Below, piece by piece: positions 6,983 through 12,081 of a DNA stretch of 12,081 nucleotides (position 1 is its first letter; each line of letters starts with the position of its first letter). The notes under the pieces are model-generated. The model was not told where the DNA came from. It saw nothing but the letters and a program-made list of their open reading frames with translations, and searched no databases. Both the position numbers and the translations under genes were made by a program. This DNA is from CAZWDL01 sp964632995. GTDB lineage: Bacteria > Bacteroidota > Bacteroidia > Chitinophagales > Saprospiraceae. Where the stretch lies: contig CAZWDL010000171.1 of NCBI GenBank assembly GCA_964632995.1, positions 1 to 12,081 of the forward strand, given 5' to 3'.

Positions 6983-7119
6983 CCCAAAATCGTTAAAGTT
7001 GACCTCGTCCCTTTGTTAATCCAGTTAAATCCGCGATCGGCCCGGCCCTGGAAGATCCTTTTTGATATCTAATACTTATCTTGATTTCAAAAGATCCTGT
7101 ATCAAAACATTTTCACCTA

Positions 7120-8730
7120 ATGGCAACGAAAACCCTGACCCAAACCTGCCTTACTCCTTTATTGATGATCCTGCTGCTTTTCGGGTGTGTCGGCAATGAT
7201 GAGGAAACTTCCCGGAAAGAAGCCGCCTATCGGGAACCGGTTAATGTCTCCTCCACCTACCAACCACCGGTTTTCACCGATCCGGATCGTCTGGAAAAGA
7301 TCAAAAGCACCTTCCCCGAAGTGGACACCATCTTCCGGCGGCACGCCGAGCAAAACCATTATCCGGGGTTTGTATACGGTGTGGTCGTTGATGATTCACT
7401 CGTCTTCTCAGGCGCGGCCGGCGTCGTCAACCTGGATACTGAAGAACCGGTGACGGCGGAGTCGGGCTTCCACATCGCATCCATGACCAAAAGTTTCACG
7501 GCGATGGCCATTCTGAAGCTGCGGGATGCAGGGAAGCTTACTTTACTCGATCCGGTAGCAAAGTACATCCCCGAATTCGCCGGCCAGGAATACCTGACCA
7601 AGGACGCCCCCCCGGTCACCATCCAAAACCTGATGACGATGAGCTCCGGACTCCCGGAAGATAATCCCTGGGCCGACCGGCAGTTGGAGGATAGTGATGA
7701 GGAATTCATGGATCTGATCAGCAGCGGGCTGTCCTTTTCCAATATTCCTTCCTACCAGTACGAATACAGCAACCTGGGATACGCCATGCTGGGGACGATC
7801 ATCAACAAGGTGGCCGGGATGCCCTATCAGCGCTACATTACCGAGGAGATCTTTCTGCCGCTGGGCATGAAGAATACTTACTGGGAGTACGAGGAGGTGT
7901 CGGATGAGCTGCTGGCGCAGGGGTACCGCTGGGAGGAAGAACAGTGGAAGGAGGAGCCGATGCTGCACACCGGCGCTTTCGGCGCCATCGGCGGGATGAT
8001 TACTTCTCTGAATGATTTCAGTAAATACGTGGCTCTCCACTTGTCGGCCTGGCCGCCCCGGAGCGATCCGGAAACCGGACCGGTAAAGCGGAGTACGGTA
8101 AGGGAGATGCAGGTGCCCACCATGCCCCGCTTGTACGCAGGGGCAACAGACGCAGAGGGGGAGCCCTGTCCCATCCTCTCAGGTTACGGCTACGGACTAG
8201 GTATCCGAAAAGACTGCGAGGGACTGACCCGGGTGAGCCACAGCGGTGGTCTGCCCGGCTATGGATGTGAATACCGCTTCTTTCCGGATTACGGAATTGG
8301 CATCATTTCCTTTAGTAACCGAACCTACGCCTCTACTGGCCAGGCCAATGCCGAAGCTACGCAGGTGATTTTGGAAAAAAGCGACATTGAACCACGAGCC
8401 ATTCCTGCATCACCTATTCTCAAAAAGCGGACGGAGCAGGTCCGCGCACTGCTCCAGACCTGGGATGAACAACTGGGGGAGGAAATCCTGGCAGACAATT
8501 TTTATCTGGACCAGTCCAGGAAATTGCGCATGAGAAATGCTCGCGAAGTGCTGGAAGCGGCCGGGGCCATTACTTCTGTCGATCCAATCAGGCCCCTAAA
8601 CCAATTGAGGGGCACTTTCCTGATGCATGGAGAGCAGAAGGATGTGCAAGTCTTCTTCTCCCTGTCTCCGGAAAAGGAGCCGAAAGTGCAGGCGCTGTAC
8701 CTGTGGAATATAGAACCTGAGGCTGATTAG
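7120..8730 (+). CDS. Serine hydrolase of the class C beta-lactamase family, lipoprotein
   Basis: The protein has 536 residues from ATG 7120. An in-frame TTG at 7081 would add 13 residues before the signal and is unlikely. MATKTLTQT, a hydrophobic core and LLLFGC make a lipoprotein signal with C23 lipidated, followed by acidic GNDEE, which fits Bacteroidota surface-lipoprotein signals. The beta-lactamase/transpeptidase-like domain spans about residues 65-430. S121-x-x-K124 in ASMTKS is the nucleophile and general base, Y216-S-N218 the second motif, and H374-S-G-G the third, with His replacing Lys of the KTG box as in esterase and peptidase members. The last 100 residues form a small extra domain common in such hydrolases. 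Likely substrates are D-amino-acid peptides, esters or cyclic amides; resistance to beta-lactams is not implied. It lies 103 bp before the amidohydrolase on the same strand. Confidence 0.88.
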   Translation: MATKTLTQTCLTPLLMILLLFGCVGNDEETSRKEAAYREPVNVSSTYQPPVFTDPDRLEKIKSTFPEVDTIFRRHAEQNHYPGFVYGVVVDDSLVFSGAAGVVNLDTEEPVTAESGFHIASMTKSFTAMAILKLRDAGKLTLLDPVAKYIPEFAGQEYLTKDAPPVTIQNLMTMSSGLPEDNPWADRQLEDSDEEFMDLISSGLSFSNIPSYQYEYSNLGYAMLGTIINKVAGMPYQRYITEEIFLPLGMKNTYWEYEEVSDELLAQGYRWEEEQWKEEPMLHTGAFGAIGGMITSLNDFSKYVALHLSAWPPRSDPETGPVKRSTVREMQVPTMPRLYAGATDAEGEPCPILSGYGYGLGIRKDCEGLTRVSHSGGLPGYGCEYRFFPDYGIGIISFSNRTYASTGQANAEATQVILEKSDIEPRAIPASPILKKRTEQVRALLQTWDEQLGEEILADNFYLDQSRKLRMRNAREVLEAAGAITSVDPIRPLNQLRGTFLMHGEQKDVQVFFSLSPEKEPKVQALYLWNIEPEAD

Positions 8731-8774
8731 AAGATTTCAGGATCAAAGCGTTAAGATTAGGGGAAAGGGCCGTT

Positions 8775-8788
8775 GTCTGGCGTCCATA
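8775..8788 (+). repeat. 14-bp repeat, left copy (inverted partner at 10197-10210)
   Basis: GTCTGGCGTCCATA here is the exact reverse complement of the sequence at 10197-10210, so the two copies flank the amidohydrolase gene in opposite orientation. Both read as degenerate TCTGnnn heptads (TCTGGCG, TCCATAA). The copy lies in the 103-bp gap before that gene, in which I see no clear promoter. Confidence 0.55.
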
Positions 8789-8833
8789 ATTATTGACGAA
8801 AGATCAGTTTTATTCTAAAACTGCTGCCGGGCC

Positions 8834-10117
8834 ATGTTAAAAACCACCGCTCTAAAACCCATCCAAAGCAGGTATTGTCTGTTGATGCTACCGCTTTTCC
8901 TGTTGTTGGGAAAGTCGCTCAGCCATGCGCAATCCTTTGATCTGATTATCCGCAACGGCCATGTCATCGACCCCCGTAATGATATTGACGGCATCATGGA
9001 TGTAGCCATTGACGATGGTAAGATTGTCGAGGTAGCCGAAAATATAACCGTTGAGGAAGCCGGAAAAGAAATCGATGCTACCGGCTTGTATGTAACACCT
9101 GGTTTGATCGACATCCACGGACACCTATTCTGGGGTACTGAAGACAATGCCTATCTGAGCAACAGCTACAGCAGTCTGCCGCCCGACGGCTTCACCCTGC
9201 GCAGCGGAGTGACCACTATCGTAGATGCAGGGGGCGCGGGCTGGCGCAACTTCGAACAGTTTAAAGAACAGACCATTGATCGTTCCAAAACCCGGGTGTT
9301 TGCTTTTCTCAATATCGTTGGTTCGGGCATGAAGGGCGGCGCCGTTGAGCAGAACCTGACCGATATGGATCCCAAGCTGACGGCCATGGTAGCCCGCGCC
9401 AATTCCACCCGCATCGTTGGCATTAAGCTGGCTCACTATGCCGGACGGGACTGGGCCCCCACCGAACGGGCGGTGGAAGCCGGCCGGCAAGCCGATATTC
9501 CGGTCATGATAGACTTCGGAGGCAGCGATCCGCCCTTGCCCCTGGACACACTATTATTACATAAATTACGACCCGGCGATATTTTCACCCATTGCTACGC
9601 CCACGTCAACGGTCGGATGCCCATCGTGAATGAAAATGGCAAGTTACTTCCCTGCGTCCTCGAAGCCCAGCGGCAGGGCCGCATCTTCGACGTCGGGCAC
9701 GGCGGCGGCAGCTTCGTCTACGAACAGGCCGTGCCGGCAATCGAACAAGGACTGAAACCCAATACCATCAGCACCGACCTGCATACAGGCAGCATGAACG
9801 GGGGCATGAAGAGCATGATCAATGTCATGTCAAAAATCCTAAACCTCGGCGTTTCCCTGAAAGAAGTGATCGCCGCCTCCACCTGGACGCCCGCCCAGAC
9901 AATCAAAAAAACCGAACTGGGCCATCTCAGCCCCGGTGCCCCGGCCGATGTGGCCATCCTGCGCCTGCAGGAAGGAACCTTCGGCTTCGTCGACGTGCAG
10001 GGCTGGAAAATGACGGGCAACCGGAACCTGCTGTGCGAGCTGACCCTGCGCGATGGAAGCGTGGTGTGGGACCTGAATGGTATGGCCGGCCGGGAATGGG
10101 AGGGAAAGAGGAAATAA
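8834..10117 (+). CDS. Exported amidohydrolase/deacetylase-family metallohydrolase
   Basis: The 427-residue protein belongs to the dihydroorotase-like branch of the amidohydrolase superfamily (cog3964 type), whose studied members deacetylate N- or O-acetyl acids. A signal peptide covers residues 1-32 (hydrophobic at about 15-26, SHA/QS cleavage). The TIM barrel keeps every metal ligand: H95-G-H97 in DIHGH, the bridging carboxylated lysine K198 in VGIKLAHY, H253 in FTHCYAH, H289 in DVGHGG, and D315 in STDLHTG. A binuclear zinc-type hydrolase is therefore expected. The small composite beta domain is made of the N-terminal DLIIRNGHVIDP and C-terminal GAPADVAILRL strands. Relatives commonly sit beside SelA/DgaE-like PLP enzymes, as here about 1.2 kb downstream. 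The true acyl substrate is unknown. The start at 8834 gives a normal signal peptide; M18 would leave it without a basic N-region. Confidence 0.9.
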   Translation: MLKTTALKPIQSRYCLLMLPLFLLLGKSLSHAQSFDLIIRNGHVIDPRNDIDGIMDVAIDDGKIVEVAENITVEEAGKEIDATGLYVTPGLIDIHGHLFWGTEDNAYLSNSYSSLPPDGFTLRSGVTTIVDAGGAGWRNFEQFKEQTIDRSKTRVFAFLNIVGSGMKGGAVEQNLTDMDPKLTAMVARANSTRIVGIKLAHYAGRDWAPTERAVEAGRQADIPVMIDFGGSDPPLPLDTLLLHKLRPGDIFTHCYAHVNGRMPIVNENGKLLPCVLEAQRQGRIFDVGHGGGSFVYEQAVPAIEQGLKPNTISTDLHTGSMNGGMKSMINVMSKILNLGVSLKEVIAASTWTPAQTIKKTELGHLSPGAPADVAILRLQEGTFGFVDVQGWKMTGNRNLLCELTLRDGSVVWDLNGMAGREWEGKRK

Positions 10118-10196
10118 GAAATCAGAAAGCGAAAACGGCTGATGTCTGTAAAGTCATGCTTCCGGCAGATAAAGCAGTATATTAAACGAATGAGAC

Positions 10197-10210
10197 TATG
10201 GACGCCAGAC
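10197..10210 (-). repeat. 14-bp repeat, right copy (inverted partner at 8775-8788)
   Basis: TATGGACGCCAGAC is the exact reverse complement of 8775-8788. Read on the minus strand, the surrounding bases fall into heptads TCTGGCG, TCCATAG, TCTCATT, which ties it to the TCTGnnn tract about 110 bp further on. Confidence 0.55.
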
Positions 10211-10313
10211 TGGATGGCCCTGACTTCCAGCGGCTTGCATACTTTTCTCAGATGATGCCGATGGGGTATCTAGGGTATAAACACGTTGATAGCCAGCAGG
10301 TTATAGTCTTATA

Positions 10314-10341
10314 TCTGAAGTCTGGCATCTGATGTCTAAAA
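10314..10341 (+). repeat. Degenerate heptad repeat TCTGnnn
   Basis: Four successive 7-base units, TCTGAAG, TCTGGCA, TCTGATG and TCTAAAA, end 18 bp before the RidA start. The TCTG is kept in the first three units and TCT in the fourth, while the last three bases vary. Such heptads resemble decayed microsatellite-like intergenic repeats. Being so close to the start, they lie in or just downstream of the likely promoter. Confidence 0.6.
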
Positions 10342-10359
10342 CTATTAAAAATTACATAT

Positions 10360-10836
10360 ATGAAAGACACAACCACTCGCCGTTCTGCATTCAGAAAAAT
10401 CGCTGCCGTCCTGACCGGCCTTTTCGGTATCGGAGTTGCTAAAGCTTCCGCTTCGGCTACCCTCGAAGGAAGTTCGAAGCAGGTCGTTGGGGAAGTGATC
10501 AAGGACCAGGACACGCCCTTGTTTTCCAGCGCGATCAAGCACGGCAACCTGCTCTATCTCGCCGGCAAGGGCGCCCATTTTGAAGGGGATATTACGGCTC
10601 ACACCAAGCATGTGCTGGCCGAACTGGAAAAAGAACTCAAAAAGCACGGCTCCTCGATGGAGCAGGTCCTGAAGGTCAACGTCTACCTCCACGATCTGGC
10701 CGATTACAAGGCGATGAACGCCGCCTACCGCGGGCGCTTCGGCGACAAGCCGCCCGTGCGGACCACCATCGCTACCTACGGCGGTGTGCCGGGCGACTCG
10801 CTGGTGGAAATCGACTGCATCGCGGCGGTGGATTGA
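10360..10836 (+). CDS. RidA (YjgF/YER057c/UK114) family protein with export leader
   Basis: Of the 158 residues, about 33 form a leader with R7-R8 in TTRRSAFRK, a hydrophobic stretch (14-26) and AKASASA, consistent with twin-arginine export. The remainder is a complete RidA domain of normal length: PLFSSAIKHGNLLYLAGKGA, the helix HVLAELEKELKKHGSS, KVNVYLHDLADYKAMNAAY, then PVRTTIA and VEIDCIA. The arginine that binds the substrate carboxylate (R134) and the conserved acidic residue (E150) are both present, so imine/enamine hydrolase activity is plausible. RidA proteins are trimers that hydrolyse reactive 2-imino acids made by PLP enzymes, and a PLP enzyme of the SelA/DgaE type begins 450 bp downstream. 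An exported copy is unusual compared with the cytosolic housekeeping RidA. The start is the only ATG that keeps the twin arginines. Confidence 0.9.
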   Translation: MKDTTTRRSAFRKIAAVLTGLFGIGVAKASASATLEGSSKQVVGEVIKDQDTPLFSSAIKHGNLLYLAGKGAHFEGDITAHTKHVLAELEKELKKHGSSMEQVLKVNVYLHDLADYKAMNAAYRGRFGDKPPVRTTIATYGGVPGDSLVEIDCIAAVD

Positions 10837-11055
10837 TCTGGGAAACGTTTTCTCCGGAGGATGAACTAACCCGGATTACTACTGAGAAGCTGTTTCACTT
10901 AAGTCTTCAGTTTTCTTATGCCTCTTTTTCCGTCATGCTTCAGCTTTTTTTCGCCCCATAGCTAAGGCTGTGAAGCTCAAAAAGAGCTTCGCCTGACAAA
11001 AAAATAGCCTTTAATAAATTCCGAACACTTAAATGAAACAGATTCTGAATGCATC
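10837..11055. other. Intergenic region with a GAGCTTC hairpin
   Basis: No gene is seen here. The minus-strand frame 10977-11246 consists mostly of the repeat element that follows and resembles no domain. A hairpin at 10965-10994 has a perfect 7-bp stem GAAGCTC (10972-10978) and GAGCTTC (10984-10990) around AAAAA, with outer AGGC (10965-10968) and GCCT (10991-10994) pairing across a TGT bulge. It lies about 130 bp after the RidA stop and is followed by GACAAAAAAA, not by T residues, so it is at best a weak factor-dependent terminator. Confidence 0.5.
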
Positions 11056-11271
11056 GGTTGAAGTTTAGAAGTTAGCCGGCCGCAACGTGCCGGGCTGGTT
11101 TGGATCCCAGACGGGCAGGCTCCGGATTGTAGCAGCCTGGTGCCGAAGGCACTAGTGCCCACCGGGGTGCAGCCTTTGCCATCCTTATCTAGCCGCTGAA
11201 CTTCTAAACCAGCGAAGCCCGGCCAGACGGCCCGTAGGGAGGGCAAGCGTTTAAACTTCTAAACTCAAACC
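11056..11271. mobile_element. MITE-like 216-bp element with 18-bp terminal inverted repeats
   Basis: The left end (11056-11073, GGTTGAAGTTTAGAAGTT) and the right end (11254-11271) are inverted copies that agree at 16 of 18 positions. A third copy of the 11-mer AACTTCTAAAC lies inside at 11199-11209. The interior is GC-rich and strongly structured: GCCGGGCTGGTTT (11089-11101) pairs with AAACCAGC-GAA-GCCCGGC (11206-11223), CAGGCT (11116-11121) with AGCCTG (11134-11139), GTGCC-GAA-GGCAC (11140-11152) is a small hairpin, and GGCACTAGTGCC (11148-11159) is a perfect palindrome. No open frame with a recognisable domain and no clear target-site duplication are seen. It ends 15 bp before the next start codon, so it forms that gene's leader. 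A structured RNA leader is the main alternative. Confidence 0.5.
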
Positions 11272-11286
11272 TTAAAGAACAACGTT

Positions 11287-12081
11287 ATGCTCAATAGAAG
11301 AGAACTACTCCGTCAATTAGCTGCGCTACCCCTGGTGGGCGGCCTGTTCGGTTCAACAATCGCTCAGGCGAAACCGGCGGCAACTGCAACCCCGCCCGTT
11401 CGCGATTACTTCAAGGAACTCGGGCTGCGCACCTTCATCAACGCCGCCGGAACCTACACCGCGCTGACCGGTTGTCTGATGCCGGAGGAAGTCACTGAAG
11501 CTATACAGTATGCGGCCAAACAGTACGTACGGCTCGACGACATCCAGGATGCCTGCGGGAAGCGTATCGCCGAACTGATCGGATGCGAAGCAGCGACGGT
11601 TACAGCCGGTGCCGCATCGGCCATTACGTTGGGAACTGCCGGTATCCTGTCGGGAAATGATCCGGAAAAAGTCGCTCAACTTCCGGACCTCACCGGGCTC
11701 AAAAGCGAGGTGATCATGCAGAAGGCCCACGAGATCGGCTACGCCCACGCCATTCGCAACTGCGGCGTGAAGATCATTTTTGTTGAGACTCGAGAGGAAC
11801 TGGAAGCCGCTGTCAATGACCAAACCGCGATGCTGTGGTTCCTTAACGCCAACAATAACCGCGGGCAAATCAAAGACGGGGAATGGGTGGAGATAGGCAA
11901 GAAATACGGCATTCCGACGATGAACGACTGCGCCGCCGACGTGCCGCCGGTGGACAACCTGTGGAAATACACCGATATGGGCTTCGACCTGGTTTGTTTC
12001 TCCGGCGGCAAAGGGATAAGGGGACCGCAGAGCGCCGGCCTGCTGCTGGGGCGAAAGGACCTGATCGCCGCCGCCCGCCTG
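11287..12081 (+). CDS. SelA/DgaE-like PLP-dependent enzyme, exported, 3' end beyond window
   Basis: The first 265 residues of a fold type I PLP enzyme are present, and the frame runs off the window edge. A twin-arginine-type leader opens the protein (MLNRRELLRQ, R4-R5, hydrophobic to about residue 24, IAQA). The catalytic core follows: FINAAGTYTALTG, then TAGAASAITLGTAGIL, then NDCAADVPP, where D214 should hold the pyridine nitrogen of PLP. SGGKGIRGPQSAGLLLGRKDLI carries the Schiff-base lysine K242. This motif set is that of the group related to L-seryl-tRNA(Sec) selenium transferase that includes D-glucosaminate-6-phosphate ammonia lyase. Selenium transfer is unlikely, given the leader and the neighbours. 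Elimination of ammonia from an amino acid or amino-sugar acid would release an enamine, a fitting substrate for the exported RidA protein upstream. The reaction is inferred. Confidence 0.87.
   Translation, partial: MLNRRELLRQLAALPLVGGLFGSTIAQAKPAATATPPVRDYFKELGLRTFINAAGTYTALTGCLMPEEVTEAIQYAAKQYVRLDDIQDACGKRIAELIGCEAATVTAGAASAITLGTAGILSGNDPEKVAQLPDLTGLKSEVIMQKAHEIGYAHAIRNCGVKIIFVETREELEAAVNDQTAMLWFLNANNNRGQIKDGEWVEIGKKYGIPTMNDCAADVPPVDNLWKYTDMGFDLVCFSGGKGIRGPQSAGLLLGRKDLIAAARL

Larger units (their letters stand above)
10118..10359. other. Intergenic region before the RidA-family gene
   Basis: There is no gene in these 242 bases. They hold repeat remnants: CTGATGTCT at 10139-10147 and again at 10329-10337, the inverted 14-mer at 10197-10210, and the heptad tract at 10314-10341. 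The sequence looks like decayed repeat material with the RidA promoter hidden in the last 50 AT-rich bases. No terminator for the amidohydrolase gene was found. Confidence 0.5.

Noticed and set aside
7081..7119. TTG at 7081 as start of the serine hydrolase
   Set aside because: It would put 13 polar residues before a complete lipoprotein signal that begins at ATG 7120.
7120..8730. Beta-lactam resistance gene
   Set aside because: The family motifs are those of the broad class C-like serine hydrolases; His instead of Lys in the third motif and the extra C-terminal domain fit esterase/peptidase members better.
10965..10994. Hairpin as an intrinsic terminator for the RidA gene
   Set aside because: The stem is good but is followed by A residues, not T residues, on the plus strand, and it lies about 130 bp past the stop codon.
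10977..11246. 89-codon minus-strand frame
   Set aside because: Nearly all of it lies in the inverted-repeat element at 11056-11271; its composition reflects the repeat rather than a protein.
11287..12081. Selenocysteine synthase (SelA)
   Set aside because: An export leader and the deacetylase/RidA neighbours do not fit tRNA-linked selenium chemistry; no tRNA-Sec or SelB is present.

Overview
The window looks like a chromosomal stretch from a Bacteroidota bacterium of fairly high GC content. The signs are a C-terminal type IX secretion (Por) sorting domain on the large minus-strand enzyme, lipoproteins with Leu-Phe-Gly-Cys-type lipoboxes followed by acidic residues, twin-arginine-type leaders on several enzymes, AT-rich start contexts mostly lacking Shine-Dalgarno sequences, and paired Gfo/Idh/MocA and DUF1080 genes. 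A marine or Saprospiria-like member would fit, but that is only an inference. No rRNA, tRNA, CRISPR array, transposase or phage gene was recognised.

Layout: 1-405 is non-coding upstream sequence. 406-2723 is a two-gene sugar module: an exported Gfo/Idh/MocA oxidoreductase followed 23 bp later by a DUF1080 lipoprotein, closed by a strong intrinsic terminator (2750-2782). 2800-2905 is a dense pair of nested inverted repeats. It abuts a headless, probably dead fragment of a propeller-like secreted protein (2906-3469). 3583-5811 on the minus strand encodes a vanadium-dependent haloperoxidase/PAP2-type enzyme with a Sec signal and T9SS tail. After a divergent gap come a two-lobed cupin protein (6201-6848), an 86-nt imperfect hairpin repeat (6897-6982) and a serine beta-lactamase-like lipoprotein (7120-8730).

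The right end (8834-12081) holds a metal-dependent amidohydrolase/deacetylase with a Sec signal, a RidA-family protein with a twin-arginine-type leader, and the first 265 residues of a SelA/DgaE-like PLP enzyme, also with a twin-arginine-type leader. These three can be joined into one hypothetical exported route: deacylation of an N-acyl substrate, PLP-dependent elimination of ammonia, and hydrolysis of the released imine/enamine by RidA. The gaps between them contain degenerate heptad repeats (TCTGnnn) and a 216-bp segment bounded by 18-bp terminal inverted repeats.

The most interesting points are this possible exported deacetylase-lyase-imine-hydrolase set, the inverted-repeat cluster at the edge of a truncated gene, and the two repeat-like intergenic elements at 6897-6982 and 11056-11271. 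Nothing here can be called a proven new system from sequence alone.
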